A stretch of DNA of 64,000 nucleotides from Mesorhizobium sp. DCY119. Its GTDB lineage: Bacteria > Pseudomonadota > Alphaproteobacteria > Rhizobiales > Rhizobiaceae. The DNA lies in contig NZ_CP031834.1 of NCBI RefSeq assembly GCF_003590645.1, positions 2,542,501 through 2,606,500 on the forward strand, read 5' to 3'. Numbering within the stretch: the first letter of the stretch is position 1; every line of letters begins with the position of its first letter. The notes under the pieces were generated by a model that saw only the letters and a list, made by a program, of their open reading frames with translations, was not told the DNA's origin and did no database searches. The translations under genes and the position numbers were made by a program. Positions 27,703-37,846 of this stretch are shown here, in pieces.

Positions 27703-28209
27703 TTACGCATCCGCCGGCGTTATGAACGCTTCGAGAAAACCCTTGCCGGGAGCGGCCTCGCAGAGACCTTCGTCGAACCGGATCACGGCAAGGCCGGAAG
27801 TCGGGAAACCGGCATGCAACGTGGCGCGAGCGTCTTCATCGCCGTCGGTGGCGACCGCCATGGCGAGATCTTCCATCATCGGATTATGGCCAATGACGAG
27901 GATCGAGCCAAGGCAGCCGTTTTCCCGGATGATCTTCAGGTAGCCTGCTGCATCCTCGCGATAGAGATCGTCGAAGAACAGAACTTTGCCGGTATCGGCA
28001 TTGCCGGCGATGCCTTCCAGTGTCTGGCGGGCACGCGCCGCATTGGAGCACAGCGTCAGGTCCGGCACATAGTCGTGGGCGCGCATCGTTACCCCGGTCG
28101 TTTCGGCATCGGTAATGCCGGACGGATCAAGGGGGCGGTCGAAATCGCGCATTCCGGGCAAGGCCCATCCGGCTTTGGCGTGTCTGAGTAGATACAGCCT
28201 GCTCGCCAC
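27703..28209 (-). CDS. SixA-like histidine phosphatase
   Basis: A 168-residue member of the phosphoglycerate-mutase-like histidine phosphatases. The catalytic R-H is in LYLLRHAKAGW at the N-terminus; a second arginine is in CSNAARARQTLEG and the second histidine in VIGHNPMMEDLA. This layout matches SixA, which removes phosphate from histidine of Hpt domains. The start is a GTG at 28209 with a GGGAGGG ribosome site. It heads an apparent operon with ycjX and ycjF. An Hpt substrate in this window (17.3 kb) is possible but untested. Confidence 0.85.
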   Translation of the reverse strand: MASRLYLLRHAKAGWALPGMRDFDRPLDPSGITDAETTGVTMRAHDYVPDLTLCSNAARARQTLEGIAGNADTGKVLFFDDLYREDAAGYLKIIRENGCLGSILVIGHNPMMEDLAMAVATDGDEDARATLHAGFPTSGLAVIRFDEGLCEAAPGKGFLEAFITPADA

Positions 28210-28512
28210 GCCAACCCTCCCTTGAACGGCTTTTTCGTGTTGCCGATTGCTTGAGAGGATTTAGCGACGGGCCATCAATTGCGCAACCGAATGATGAGAA
28301 AGCAGTTGTTTCTCGGTCTGTCGCAGTAGTGATCTACTGCTTTTGATATAGGCCGATTGTCTGAATTGCGTGATTTCAGGAAAGCCTCCGTGGCGCGAAA
28401 CTTGACGGACGTTGCGACTGACAATTGCGTGAAGGGGATGTCGATTGCGCTTGTGCGGTTACCGGGCGGCGAATATATAGGCGCAAAAAAACGGGTAATG
28501 GGGTGAGTCGAA
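28210..28512. other. Divergent intergenic region of 303 bp upstream of dksA
   Basis: It separates the SixA-like gene (-) from dksA (+). It contains a terminator-like hairpin at 28323-28344 (listed separately). No coding frame is supportable. Confidence 0.5.
28323..28344 (+). other. Hairpin with T-run in the dksA upstream region
   Basis: GCAGTAG (28323-28329) pairs perfectly with CTACTGC (28334-28340) around the loop TGAT, followed by TTTT. It is about 170 bp before the dksA start. It could end a short transcript, act as leader attenuator or be an operator; the sequence alone does not decide. Confidence 0.45.
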
Positions 28513-28929
28513 ATGAACGAACTCGTTGATGCCGCTTACGTTCCCACGGAAGACGAACCGTTTATGAACGAGCGGCAGAAAGCCTACTTCCGTCTCAAAC
28601 TTGTCACCTGGAAGAATGACATTTTGCGCGAAGCGCGTGAAACACTCGAAATTCTTCAACAGGAAAACGCCAATCACCCCGATCTTGCAGATCGCGCTTC
28701 GTCCGAAACGGACCGCGCTATCGAGCTCAGGGCGCGCGACAGGCAGCGGAAGCTTATTTCCAAAATAGACTCTGCACTTCAACGCATTGACGAAGGCACT
28801 TACGGTTTCTGCGAGGAGACCGGAGAGCCGATAGCGCTCAAGCGGCTTGATGCGCGTCCGATCGCCACTTTGTCGATCGAGGCGCAGGAGCGCCATGAAC
28901 GGCGTGAAAAGGTCTATCGCGACGACTGA
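28513..28929 (+). CDS. dksA: RNA polymerase-binding transcription factor DksA (single-cysteine type)
   Basis: A 138-residue DksA. It enters the RNA polymerase secondary channel and, with ppGpp, adjusts rRNA and amino-acid promoters. Residues about 18-110 form the coiled coil (MNERQKAYFRLKLVTWKNDI); the C-terminal globular part has YGFCEETGEPIALKRLDARP. Of the four zinc cysteines in E. coli DksA only C100 remains; the other three positions are T, S and A (CEET; LSIEAQ). Zinc binding is therefore unlikely, as in many alphaproteobacterial DksA proteins. It is followed by a strong terminator. Confidence 0.93.
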   Translation: MNELVDAAYVPTEDEPFMNERQKAYFRLKLVTWKNDILREARETLEILQQENANHPDLADRASSETDRAIELRARDRQRKLISKIDSALQRIDEGTYGFCEETGEPIALKRLDARPIATLSIEAQERHERREKVYRDD

Positions 28930-28952
28930 TAGCGTTCGCGGCAAACAAAATG

Positions 28953-28978
28953 AAAAAGGCGGCTCAGGCCGCCTTTTT
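28953..28978. terminator. Bidirectional terminator between dksA and the FliO-like gene
   Basis: An 11-bp perfect stem (28953-28963 with 28968-28978) with loop TCAG, A-run on the left and T-run on the right. It can serve dksA (+) and the opposing gene ending at 28999 (-). Confidence 0.9.
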
Positions 28979-28998
28979 TCTTGTCTGAATCGGCAGAC

Positions 28999-29796
28999 CT
29001 ATCTTTTGTGGCTGGAGAGTTCGCCGAGCAGCTTGGTCATCTCATCGTCAAGCGACACTTCAGGCGCTTTGGGGCTTGCAGGCTTCGGGGCATCGTCGAG
29101 CGAGAACTCAAGCTCCTTCAGCAGGGATTCATCGAGCTCATCGCTCTGAACGGCCGGCTGGGATGGCACGACAGCCGGAGCCTGGTATCGCGAGGCAGCC
29201 TGGACTGGTGGTTCATGGCGCGGTGCGGGCGATGAAAGCGGCACGCGTGGCGGCTCCACTCTGGCAACAACCGGCGCCGGCGTCGGTGCCGGTGCGGGTC
29301 TTGGTGCAGGCGCCGGCGCGGGTCGAACAGCGGATGCGAGCGCCTGGGCGCGCGCAATCTGCGTTGGCTGAGGCGCATGGGCGGGCTCCGGCGGGCGAGG
29401 CTGCGGTGCCGGACGTGCCGGAATCTGCTGCTCAAGAGAGCGCGGTCTTGCCGGTGCTTCCTGCCCGCCGTCACCGGTGAGCGCAGGCCGCCGCTGCTGG
29501 GTCAGCCGGATATCGCGTTCTACGACGACGTCTGTGGGCCCGCCGATCAAAAGCAGGTGCTCGATATCGTCGCGGCGAACGAGAATCAGCCGCCGATGGC
29601 TGTCGACGGCGGTGGCGTCCATCACAGCCAGCCGCGTCTTGCGGTTGCGCCCGCCTGCAACGAACGTGCCGAACGTCATGCTGCGCACGAGCTTGATGAT
29701 GATGAGGACGATGACGAGCAGAATGAGGGCGGCGAAGGTCCAGAGGATGGCTGCCGAATAGCCCGGCCCTGCAATGTTATCCAACCATTCCATCAT
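28999..29796 (-). CDS. FliO domain-containing membrane protein
   Basis: A 265-residue protein. One membrane helix is near the N-terminus (about residues 12-36, AILWTFAALILLVIVLIIIKL). A short FliO-like domain follows (residues about 55-95, RLAVMDATAVDSHRRLILVRRD). The C-terminal 160 residues are a Pro/Ala-rich low-complexity tail ending in an acidic segment. FliO assists assembly of the flagellar export gate, but no other flagellar gene is in view, so the role here may differ. The start at 29796 (MMEWLDN) follows GGGGAC. It is divergent from cckA. Confidence 0.78.
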   Translation of the reverse strand: MMEWLDNIAGPGYSAAILWTFAALILLVIVLIIIKLVRSMTFGTFVAGGRNRKTRLAVMDATAVDSHRRLILVRRDDIEHLLLIGGPTDVVVERDIRLTQQRRPALTGDGGQEAPARPRSLEQQIPARPAPQPRPPEPAHAPQPTQIARAQALASAVRPAPAPAPRPAPAPTPAPVVARVEPPRVPLSSPAPRHEPPVQAASRYQAPAVVPSQPAVQSDELDESLLKELEFSLDDAPKPASPKAPEVSLDDEMTKLLGELSSHKR

Positions 29797-30018
29797 CGAC
29801 GTCCCCAGCTCATTTCGCCCGCGCGACACTAGACCGTGGACGGCAATATTCGCAAGTTGCCTTTCACGCTCCGGATGTTGGAAATGCCCTGGCTGACAAC
29901 GAGCCCGGTTTTTCCCTGCGCTTTTTCAGGCTAGGCCTATGCGCGTTGGGAAGAATGTGATTCAACCGGTTCCACGCCCGCAGGGGGAATCTGGGGAAAA
30001 CAGGCAAGAGACGGACGT

Positions 30019-32607
30019 ATGGCCAAGGAAATGCGCGGCGATTTTTATCCCGTACCGATCGTCGACCAGAATACGCGCCCGGGCGCGATCACGCGCCTGA
30101 TCGTCTTTATCGTCGTGCTTACGGGTGCGGCGATCGTCTTTGGCATTTTCCGCGAACGTCTGGGCGATCCCTTCCTTCTGGGCATGCTCGGCGTGCTGGC
30201 GATGATCGGCGTCGGCTATCTCTTCGCCACGGCCATCGGCTTCGTTCAGATCGCACCACGCTCCACGACCGACGAGCTGTCGAAGGCTTTCGTCGATTCC
30301 ATGTCACAGGGCCTCATCGTCACGGACAACAAGGGCCGCGTTGTCTATGCCAACCGTGCCTATGCCGACATGACGGGTGCTGCAAATGCTCCCGACCTGA
30401 AGACGGTGGAGGGGTTGCTTTCGGATATCCCCGAGGCGTCGCCGACAATCTACCGCCTGGCTTCCGGGCTCCGGGACGGGCAGGCAGGCGATGGCGAATT
30501 TCGCCTGTCTCAGGCGGTGCGTCCCGGTGCTGAGCCTGGCGCGCGCTGGTACCGGGTGCAGGCGCGTACCTTCAAGGTGCCCGGTCAGCGCCAGCCGCTG
30601 CTGGCCTGGCAACTGGCTGATATCTCGACCGAGCGGGCCGAGCAGGAGCGTTTCTTTCTCGATCTGCAGAAGGCCATCGATCATCTCGATCATGCGCCCG
30701 CCGGGTTTTTCTCGGCCGACCAGGAAGGCCGCGTCACCTACATCAACGCAACGCTCGCCGAATGGCTCGGCATCGATCTGGCAAGCTTCACGCCAGGCGC
30801 AACCACGCTGCATGAGATCGTCGCCGGCGACGGCATGGCGCTCGTGCGGTCGGTGAAGGCCGACCCGGGCACGACCCGCAATGCGGTGATCGATCTCGAT
30901 CTCGCAACCGTAACGGGCGAGGCGCTGCCGGTGCGCTTCATGCACCGCGTTTCGGCCAGCCGTGACGGCCTGAACGGCCCGACGCGCACCATCGTGCTGA
31001 ACCGCATGCAGGGCGAGGATTCTTCGGCCGACCTGCGCGCCTCGGAGGTGCGGTTCACGAGGTTCTTCAACTCCACGCCGATGGCGATTGCCGGTGTCGA
31101 CCAGGAAGGCCGCATCCTGCGTACCAACGCGCCGTTCCTGTCGCTGTTCTCAAGCGTGGTCGACCGGGATGCCGTGGACCGCCATGTCAGGCTCGACACC
31201 GTAATCCACGAACGCGACCGTCCCGCTCTGGCCGCAGCGCTTGAAAAGGCGCGGCAGCACCAGGTGGACATATCGCCCATAGAAACCGTTCTGCCGGACA
31301 ATGAGGAGCGCCATATGCGCTTCTACGTCAATGCGGTTGCCGACGGCACCGGCGGAGAGGGTGCCGAGGAAGCGGCCATCGTCTATGCCGTCGAAACCAC
31401 CGAGCAGAAGGCGCTCGAGGGCCAGATGGCGCAGAGCCAGAAGATGCAGGCTGTCGGCCAGCTTGCCGGCGGCATCGCGCATGACTTCAACAACGTGCTG
31501 ACAGCCATCATCATGGCGTCGGACCTGCTGCTGACCAATCACCGGCCGTCCGATCCGTCCTTCCCCGACATCATGAACATCAAGCAGAACGCCAACCGCG
31601 CCGCATCGCTTGTGCGGCAGCTGCTGGCGTTCTCGCGCAAGCAGACGCTTCGGCCCGAAGTGTTGAACCTGACCGACGTGCTCGCCGACCTGCGCATGCT
31701 GCTTGCACGTCTTGTCGGCAACTCGGTCAAGCTCAAGGTCGATCACGGCCGCGATCTCTGGCCGGTGAAGGTCGATCTCGGTCAGTTCGAGCAGGTTGTC
31801 GTCAACCTAGCCGTCAATGCGCGTGACGCCATGCCGGACGGTGGCGATCTCACTGTGCGGACGAAGAACGTCACGGCAGAAGAGTGCAAGGCCTACAGCT
31901 ATCGCGAACTGGTTCCGGCGGATTATGTCGTCGTCGAGGTCGAGGATACCGGCAGCGGCATCGCGCCGGACGTGCTGAAGAAGGTGTTCGAGCCGTTCTT
32001 CACAACGAAGGAAGTAGGCAAGGGGACCGGCCTTGGCCTCTCGATGGTCTACGGCATCATCAAGCAGACCGGCGGCTTCATCTATTGCGATTCAGAGGTC
32101 GGCAAGGGTTCGGTGTTCCGCATCTTCCTGCCGCGCCACATCGCCGAGGTGAAACCCGCGACCGACGCGGGCGGCCAGCCGACCGAAGCCGCCAGCGCAC
32201 CTGCCGCGAAGGTGTCGGACGCTGCTCGCGATCTGTCCGGCTCCGCCACCGTGCTCCTGGTCGAGGACGAGGACGCGGTGCGCATGGGCGGCATGCGGGC
32301 GCTGACTTCGCGCGGCTACACGGTGCACGAAGCCTCATCCGGCGTCGAGGCGCTGGAGGTCTATCACGAGCTTGGCGGCAAGATCGACATCGTCGTCTCG
32401 GACGTTGTCATGCCCGAAATGGACGGTCCGACGCTGCTCGGCGAGTTGCGCAAGCTGCGGCCGGACATCAAGTTCATCTTCGTTTCGGGCTATGCCGAGG
32501 ACGCATTTGCGCGAAATCTGCCGGCCGATGCGCAATTCGGATTCCTGCCAAAACCCTTCTCGTTGAAGCAGTTGGCGACCGTCGTGAAGGAAGTTCTCGA
32601 AAAATAG
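30019..32607 (+). CDS. cckA: Cell cycle hybrid sensor histidine kinase CckA
   Basis: An 862-residue hybrid kinase. Two membrane helices are at about 24-43 and 53-75, with no large periplasmic loop. PAS regions occupy about 95-455. The HisKA domain has the phosphorylated H488 in GGIAHDFNN. The HATPase domain at about 580-700 shows N, G1 and G2 boxes ([27 protein letters not shown]). The C-terminal receiver domain has D795 in [10 protein letters not shown]. In Caulobacter and rhizobia CckA feeds phosphate through ChpT to CtrA and CpdR and can reverse as a phosphatase. The ClpXP protease that degrades CtrA is encoded immediately downstream. Monocistronic as far as seen. Confidence 0.95.
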   Translation: MAKEMRGDFYPVPIVDQNTRPGAITRLIVFIVVLTGAAIVFGIFRERLGDPFLLGMLGVLAMIGVGYLFATAIGFVQIAPRSTTDELSKAFVDSMSQGLIVTDNKGRVVYANRAYADMTGAANAPDLKTVEGLLSDIPEASPTIYRLASGLRDGQAGDGEFRLSQAVRPGAEPGARWYRVQARTFKVPGQRQPLLAWQLADISTERAEQERFFLDLQKAIDHLDHAPAGFFSADQEGRVTYINATLAEWLGIDLASFTPGATTLHEIVAGDGMALVRSVKADPGTTRNAVIDLDLATVTGEALPVRFMHRVSASRDGLNGPTRTIVLNRMQGEDSSADLRASEVRFTRFFNSTPMAIAGVDQEGRILRTNAPFLSLFSSVVDRDAVDRHVRLDTVIHERDRPALAAALEKARQHQVDISPIETVLPDNEERHMRFYVNAVADGTGGEGAEEAAIVYAVETTEQKALEGQMAQSQKMQAVGQLAGGIAHDFNNVLTAIIMASDLLLTNHRPSDPSFPDIMNIKQNANRAASLVRQLLAFSRKQTLRPEVLNLTDVLADLRMLLARLVGNSVKLKVDHGRDLWPVKVDLGQFEQVVVNLAVNARDAMPDGGDLTVRTKNVTAEECKAYSYRELVPADYVVVEVEDTGSGIAPDVLKKVFEPFFTTKEVGKGTGLGLSMVYGIIKQTGGFIYCDSEVGKGSVFRIFLPRHIAEVKPATDAGGQPTEAASAPAAKVSDAARDLSGSATVLLVEDEDAVRMGGMRALTSRGYTVHEASSGVEALEVYHELGGKIDIVVSDVVMPEMDGPTLLGELRKLRPDIKFIFVSGYAEDAFARNLPADAQFGFLPKPFSLKQLATVVKEVLEK

Positions 32608-32651
32608 CGCGGAATGCCTGCAGACGGCACTTCAAGCTATTCGAACCCGCA

Positions 32652-32676
32652 CTTGCGCAAAGGTGAGGCGGCATCC
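32652..32676 (+). promoter_or_regulatory. RpoH-like promoter element upstream of clpP
   Basis: CTTG at 32652-32655 and CATCC at 32672-32676, spaced by 16 bp, about 75 bp before the clpP start. The same pair with the same spacing precedes lon. It resembles alphaproteobacterial sigma-32 promoters (CTTG -35, CCAT-type -10). Confidence 0.5.
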
Positions 32677-32751
32677 TATTTAACAAGAGACATTCAATAG
32701 CAGATTCTGCCCGTCCGGTGCCGGAATCCAATCCTGACAAAGGGACATTTA

Positions 32752-33393
32752 ATGAGAAACCCCGTCGAAACCGCAATGAACCTCGTTCCGATGGTGGTCG
32801 AACAGACCAATCGCGGCGAGCGCGCCTATGACATCTTCTCGCGGCTTCTGAAGGAGCGCATTATCTTCATCACCGGTCCGGTCGAAGACGGCATGGCGAC
32901 GCTGGTCTGCGCGCAGCTGCTCTTCCTGGAAGCGGAAAACCCGAAGAAAGAGATCAATCTCTACATCAACTCGCCGGGCGGCGTGGTCACCAGCGGCATG
33001 GCGATCTACGATACGATGCAGTTCATCAAGCCTGCCGTTTCGACGCTTTGCATCGGCCAGGCCGCTTCGATGGGCTCGCTGCTGCTGTGCGCCGGCCACA
33101 AGGACATGCGCTTTGCCACGCCCAACGCCCGCATCATGGTTCACCAGCCGTCAGGCGGCTTCCAGGGCCAGGCTTCGGACATCGAGCGCCATGCCCAGGA
33201 TATCATCAAGCTGAAGCGCCGCCTCAACGAGGTCTACGTCAAGCACACCGGCAAAACCTACGAAGAGATCGAAAAGACGCTCGATCGCGATCATTTCATG
33301 ACCGCCGACGAGGCCAAGGATTTCGGCCTTATCGACAAGGTGATCAGTTCGCGCGAAGTTGTGGAAGCACCGGAGTCAGCGGCGACGAAGTGA
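32752..33393 (+). CDS. clpP: ATP-dependent Clp protease proteolytic subunit
   Basis: A 213-residue serine peptidase forming the double-ring chamber. The catalytic serine is S106 in [11 protein letters not shown] and the histidine is H131 in [10 protein letters not shown]; the aspartate lies in the C-terminal [11 protein letters not shown] region. It works with ClpX (next gene) and ClpA adaptors; substrates in this group include CtrA and other cell-cycle regulators. The start at 32752 follows AGGGACATTTA. An RpoH-like element lies upstream and a hairpin downstream. Confidence 0.96.
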   Translation: MRNPVETAMNLVPMVVEQTNRGERAYDIFSRLLKERIIFITGPVEDGMATLVCAQLLFLEAENPKKEINLYINSPGGVVTSGMAIYDTMQFIKPAVSTLCIGQAASMGSLLLCAGHKDMRFATPNARIMVHQPSGGFQGQASDIERHAQDIIKLKRRLNEVYVKHTGKTYEEIEKTLDRDHFMTADEAKDFGLIDKVISSREVVEAPESAATK

Positions 33394-33491
33394 CGCTTTG
33401 CCGCCAAGACTGTGGGAATGACATACTTTTGACTCGGCTTGCGGCATTTCGGTCACAATTAGCTGTTTCCTCGGCGAGAGCAACGACCTAC

Positions 33492-33523
33492 GTTAAGCCT
33501 ATGTTGAATTTCGGCGGCTTAAC
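33492..33523 (+). other. Hairpin in the clpP-clpX gap
   Basis: GTTAAGCC (33492-33499) and GGCTTAAC (33516-33523) form perfect 8-bp arms around a 16-nt loop, followed by TTTC. It may be a weak clpP terminator or a regulatory site for clpX. The 295-bp gap holds no supportable gene. Confidence 0.4.
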
Positions 33524-33688
33524 TTTCAGTGGGGGCGCCGCGAATCGATTGCCACGTTTTCTGACTTGTGTTTCGTATGGAATACGTTGGAAATGCTGGA
33601 ATGCCAGCAGCGGTGGATTCCCGCGACCAACGGCGTAAGAGGTTCAGCCAGTCTATCGGCCGGGCAGTACTGAAAGGACTTGGACAAG

Positions 33689-34963
33689 ATGAGCAAGGTC
33701 AGCAACGGCGGCGGCGATTCCAAGAATACGCTCTATTGCTCGTTCTGCGGCAAGAGCCAGCATGAAGTGCGCAAGCTGATCGCCGGCCCCACGGTTTTCA
33801 TCTGCGACGAATGCGTCGAACTTTGCATGGACATCATCCGCGAGGAAAACAAAACCTCGATGGTGAAGTCGCGCGAAGGCGTGCCGACGCCGCAGGAAAT
33901 CCTGAAGGTTCTGGACGACTACGTGATCGGGCAGCCCTACGCCAAGCGCGTGCTGTCGGTGGCCGTCCACAATCACTACAAGCGGCTCGCCCACGCATCG
34001 AAGAACAACGATGTCGAACTGGCGAAGTCGAACATCCTTCTGATCGGCCCGACCGGGTGTGGCAAGACGCTGCTCGCGCAGACGCTTGCCCGCATCATCG
34101 ACGTGCCCTTCACCATGGCTGATGCGACGACGCTGACCGAGGCAGGCTATGTCGGTGAGGACGTCGAAAACATCATCCTGAAGCTGCTCCAGTCGGCCGA
34201 CTACAATGTCGAGCGGGCCCAGCGCGGCATCGTCTATATCGATGAAATCGACAAGATTTCCCGCAAGTCGGACAATCCGTCGATCACCCGTGACGTTTCG
34301 GGCGAGGGTGTGCAGCAGGCGCTTCTGAAGATCATGGAAGGCACCGTTGCCTCCGTGCCGCCGCAGGGCGGCAGGAAGCACCCGCAGCAGGAGTTCCTGC
34401 AGGTTGATACCGCAAACATCCTGTTCATCTGCGGCGGCGCATTTGCCGGCCTCGACAAGATCATCTCGGATCGTGGCAGAAAGACCTCGATCGGCTTCGG
34501 CGCGATCGTGGCTTCGCCGGAGGATCGCCGCAGCGGCGAAGTGTTCCGCCTCGTCGAGCCGGAAGACCTCCTGAAGTTCGGTCTGATCCCGGAATTCGTC
34601 GGTCGTCTGCCGGTTCTGGCGACGCTGGAAGACCTGGATGAGCCTGCGCTGATCCAGATCCTGACCGAGCCGAAGAACGCGCTGGTCAAGCAGTATCAGC
34701 GCCTGTTCGAAATGGAGAATGTCGAGCTGACGTTCCACGAGAACGCGCTTTCTGCGATCGCCAAGCGTGCCATCGAGCGCAAGACCGGCGCCCGCGGCCT
34801 GCGTTCGATCATGGAAGCGATCCTGCTCGATACGATGTTCGAGCTTCCGGCGCTGGAAGGCGTTCAGGAAGTTGTGATCTCCGAGGAAGTGGTGACCGGC
34901 AGCGCCCGGCCGCTCTACATCTATTCGGAGCAGAAGGAAAAGAAGGGCAACGTCAGCGCCTAA
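33689..34963 (+). CDS. clpX: ATP-dependent Clp protease ATP-binding subunit ClpX
   Basis: A 424-residue AAA+ unfoldase, the usual family length. The N-terminal zinc-binding domain has two CxxC pairs (CSFCGK and CDECVELC). Walker A is GPTGCGKT at about residue 120, Walker B is [10 protein letters not shown], the IGF loop that docks on ClpP is present in TSIGFGA, and the sensor/arginine-finger region follows ([11 protein letters not shown]). The start is the ATG at 33689; a TTG three codons earlier is unlikely. It is separated from clpP by 295 bp, so it may have its own promoter. Confidence 0.96.
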   Translation: MSKVSNGGGDSKNTLYCSFCGKSQHEVRKLIAGPTVFICDECVELCMDIIREENKTSMVKSREGVPTPQEILKVLDDYVIGQPYAKRVLSVAVHNHYKRLAHASKNNDVELAKSNILLIGPTGCGKTLLAQTLARIIDVPFTMADATTLTEAGYVGEDVENIILKLLQSADYNVERAQRGIVYIDEIDKISRKSDNPSITRDVSGEGVQQALLKIMEGTVASVPPQGGRKHPQQEFLQVDTANILFICGGAFAGLDKIISDRGRKTSIGFGAIVASPEDRRSGEVFRLVEPEDLLKFGLIPEFVGRLPVLATLEDLDEPALIQILTEPKNALVKQYQRLFEMENVELTFHENALSAIAKRAIERKTGARGLRSIMEAILLDTMFELPALEGVQEVVISEEVVTGSARPLYIYSEQKEKKGNVSA

Positions 34964-34990
34964 GCGCGCTTTCGCTGCAAAATATCCAGC

Positions 34991-35014
34991 AAACGGCGCC
35001 GCGAGGCGCCGTTT
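34991..35014 (+). terminator. Hairpin terminator after clpX
   Basis: A perfect 10-bp stem (34991-35000 with 35005-35014) with loop GCGA, 27 bp after the clpX stop. The T-run is short (GTTT), so efficiency may be moderate. Confidence 0.7.
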
Positions 35015-35080
35015 CGCGTTTGGGGGATAGGGCAAACGTTGGATAGTGCGTCGTGAAGGTACACAGTCTCATTCTTTACC

Positions 35081-35105
35081 CTTGATCTTTGTTAGCCGCG
35101 CATCC
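35081..35105 (+). promoter_or_regulatory. RpoH-like promoter element upstream of lon
   Basis: CTTG at 35081-35084 and CATCC at 35101-35105 with a 16-bp spacer, the same arrangement as before clpP. It lies about 140 bp before the lon start. Heat-shock control of lon is well known in other bacteria. Confidence 0.5.
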
Positions 35106-35242
35106 AACTAACGGTGAGAGGTTGTGGGCTGTATTCCGTGCTAAAATCCCTGTACCAAACGGTGGATAGGCGGAACGGTCTGTGGCCGTTAATATGAGAT
35201 TCGCGATTGGCCAATGGCGATCGCGAAATGAAAGGTTGGACA

Positions 35243-37657
35243 ATGGCCAAGATATCCCGGTCTTCCGGCAACGCTGTTTACGCAGTCCTCCCGCTGCGCG
35301 ACATCGTGGTGTTTCCGCACATGATCGTTCCGCTCTTCGTCGGGCGTGAAAAATCGATCAAGGCGCTGGAAGAGGTGATGGGCGCGGAGAAGCAGATTCT
35401 GCTTGCGACCCAGATGAATGCAGCCGACGACGATCCCGAAGCCGATGCGATCTATGAGGTCGGCACGCTCGCTAACGTTCTTCAGCTTCTGAAGCTGCCG
35501 GACGGCACGGTGAAAGTGCTGGTCGAAGGTACATCGCGCGCTCAGATCACCGCCTTTACCGATCGTGCCGACTTCCATGAGGCGAAGGCGGTAGCACTCG
35601 TTGAGCCCGAAGAGGAAGAAATCGAGGTCGAGGCGCTCGCCCGCTCGGTGGTTTCCGACTTCGAGAACTACGTCAAGCTCAACAAGAAGATTTCGCCCGA
35701 GGTGGTCGGTGCGGCCAGCCAGATCGACGACTATTCCAAGCTCGCCGATACGGTGGCTTCGCATCTCGCGATCAAGATCCCCGAGAAGCAGGAAATGCTC
35801 GGCACGCTCTCCGTGCGCGAGCGGCTTGAAAAGGCCATGGGCTTCATGGAAGCCGAAATTTCCGTGCTTCAGGTGGAAAAGCGCATCCGCTCGCGCGTCA
35901 AGCGCCAGATGGAGAAGACGCAGCGCGAGTACTACCTCAATGAGCAGATGAAGGCGATCCAGAAGGAACTCGGCGAAGGCGAAGATGGCCGCGACGAGGT
36001 TGCCGAGCTCGAGGCGCGTATCAAGAAGACCAAGCTCTCCAAGGAGGCCCGCGAAAAGGCGGATGCCGAGTTGAAGAAGCTCAAGTCGATGTCGCCGATG
36101 TCGGCCGAATCCACGGTCGTGCGGAACTATCTCGACTGGATCCTGTCGATTCCGTGGGGCAAGAACTCCAAGGTCAAGCAGGATCTGGGCTTCGCGCAGG
36201 ACGTGCTCGATACGGATCACTTCGGTCTCGACAAGGTCAAGGACCGCATCGTCGAGTATCTTGCTGTCCAGAGCCGCCAGAAGAAGCTGAAGGGGCCGAT
36301 CCTGTGCCTCGTTGGCCCTCCCGGCGTCGGCAAGACCTCTCTGGGCAAGTCGATCGCCAAGGCGACCGGACGTGAGTTCGTGCGCATGGCGCTCGGTGGC
36401 GTTCGTGACGAGGCTGAAATCCGCGGTCACCGCCGCACCTATATTGGCTCGATGCCCGGCAAGGTCATCCAGTCGATGAAGAAGGCGAAGAAGTCCAATC
36501 CGCTCTTCCTGCTCGATGAAATCGACAAGATGGGCCAGGATTTCCGCGGCGATCCGTCGTCAGCCTTGCTGGAGGTGCTCGATCCGGAGCAGAACTCGTC
36601 CTTCATGGACCACTATCTGGAGGTCGAATACGATCTCTCGAGTGTGATGTTCGTGACGACGGCGAATACGCTGAACATTCCTGCGCCCTTGATGGACCGC
36701 ATGGAGATCATCCGTATCGCCGGCTACACCGAGGACGAGAAGGTCGAAATCGCCAAGCGGCACCTGATGCCGAAGGTGGTTCGCGACCATGCGCTTCAGC
36801 CGAAGGAGTTCTCGGTCACGGAAGACGCGATCCGGGCGATCATCCAGACCTACAGCCGTGAGGCCGGCGTGCGCAGTCTCGAGCGCGAGCTGATGAAGCT
36901 CGGGCGCAAGGCGGTCACCGAGATCATCAAGACCAAGAAGAAGTCGGTGAAGGTCACTGCCGAGAACCTGTCCGATTACCTCGGCGTGCCGCGCTTCCGG
37001 TTCGGCCAGGTCGAGGCGGACGATCAGGTCGGCGTGGTTACGGGTCTTGCCTGGACTGAGGTCGGCGGCGAATTGCTGACGATCGAAGGCGTCATGATGC
37101 CCGGCAAGGGCAAGATGACGGTCACGGGCAATCTGCGCGACGTGATGAAGGAATCGATCTCGGCGGCGGCATCCTATGTCCGCTCGCGGGCCATCGATTT
37201 CGGCATCGAGCCGCCGCTGTTCGACAAGCGTGACATCCACGTCCACGTTCCGGAAGGCGCGACCCCCAAGGACGGCCCGTCGGCCGGTGTGGGCATGGCG
37301 ACCGCCATCGTCTCGGTCCTGACCGGTATTCCGGTGAAGGCCGATGTGGCGATGACCGGCGAGATCACGCTCAGGGGCAGGGTGCTGCCCATCGGCGGCC
37401 TGAAGGAAAAGCTGCTCGCGGCTCTTCGCGGCGGCATCAAGAAGGTGCTGATTCCGGAAGAAAACGCCAAGGATCTGGCGGAGATTCCGGACAATGTGAA
37501 GAGCGGAATGGAGATCATCCCGGTCAGCCGCGTCGGCGAAGTTCTGCGCCATGCATTGGTGCGGATGCCCGAGCCGATCGAATGGACGGAGCCGGTTGAC
37601 GCTCCGGCAGCCAAGGCCGACGCGACCGACGATGCGGGCAAGACTCTCGCTCATTGA
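35243..37657 (+). CDS. lon: ATP-dependent protease Lon
   Basis: An 804-residue Lon protease, close to the family norm. The N-terminal substrate-binding domain covers about residues 1-210 ([21 protein letters not shown]). The AAA+ module has Walker [10 protein letters not shown] near 357 and Walker [12 protein letters not shown]. The C-terminal protease domain has catalytic S680 in [11 protein letters not shown] and K723 in GGLKEK. It degrades damaged proteins and regulators such as CcrM in alphaproteobacteria. The start at 35243 (MAKISRSS) follows GAAAGG; an in-frame upstream codon at 35207 is less likely. Confidence 0.96.
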   Translation: MAKISRSSGNAVYAVLPLRDIVVFPHMIVPLFVGREKSIKALEEVMGAEKQILLATQMNAADDDPEADAIYEVGTLANVLQLLKLPDGTVKVLVEGTSRAQITAFTDRADFHEAKAVALVEPEEEEIEVEALARSVVSDFENYVKLNKKISPEVVGAASQIDDYSKLADTVASHLAIKIPEKQEMLGTLSVRERLEKAMGFMEAEISVLQVEKRIRSRVKRQMEKTQREYYLNEQMKAIQKELGEGEDGRDEVAELEARIKKTKLSKEAREKADAELKKLKSMSPMSAESTVVRNYLDWILSIPWGKNSKVKQDLGFAQDVLDTDHFGLDKVKDRIVEYLAVQSRQKKLKGPILCLVGPPGVGKTSLGKSIAKATGREFVRMALGGVRDEAEIRGHRRTYIGSMPGKVIQSMKKAKKSNPLFLLDEIDKMGQDFRGDPSSALLEVLDPEQNSSFMDHYLEVEYDLSSVMFVTTANTLNIPAPLMDRMEIIRIAGYTEDEKVEIAKRHLMPKVVRDHALQPKEFSVTEDAIRAIIQTYSREAGVRSLERELMKLGRKAVTEIIKTKKKSVKVTAENLSDYLGVPRFRFGQVEADDQVGVVTGLAWTEVGGELLTIEGVMMPGKGKMTVTGNLRDVMKESISAAASYVRSRAIDFGIEPPLFDKRDIHVHVPEGATPKDGPSAGVGMATAIVSVLTGIPVKADVAMTGEITLRGRVLPIGGLKEKLLAALRGGIKKVLIPEENAKDLAEIPDNVKSGMEIIPVSRVGEVLRHALVRMPEPIEWTEPVDAPAAKADATDDAGKTLAH

Positions 37658-37690
37658 GCGCTGATGGCACGCATTTAGCCAGATGAAGTG

Positions 37691-37718
37691 AAAGCCGGGC
37701 CTCGCGCCCGGCTTTTTT
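37691..37718 (+). terminator. Rho-independent terminator after lon
   Basis: A 10-bp stem AAAGCCGGGC/GCCCGGCTTT (37691-37700 with 37706-37715), loop CTCGC, followed by a run of six T. Confidence 0.92.
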
Positions 37719-37846
37719 CGTTGAAAAACCCCGGAAAACCAAGGATTCTTGGACTTTCTGGCTTGGTTGAGGGAACGGTTCTTTCTAAAGTCCGTTTCCT
37801 GCCGGTTGAGTCGTTAGTCCCGGTTTTCTCATGGAAGGAAATTTTA

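Noticed and set aside
33653-35035. 460-codon minus-strand frame across clpX
   Set aside because: It is antisense to clpX and has only low-complexity charged composition.
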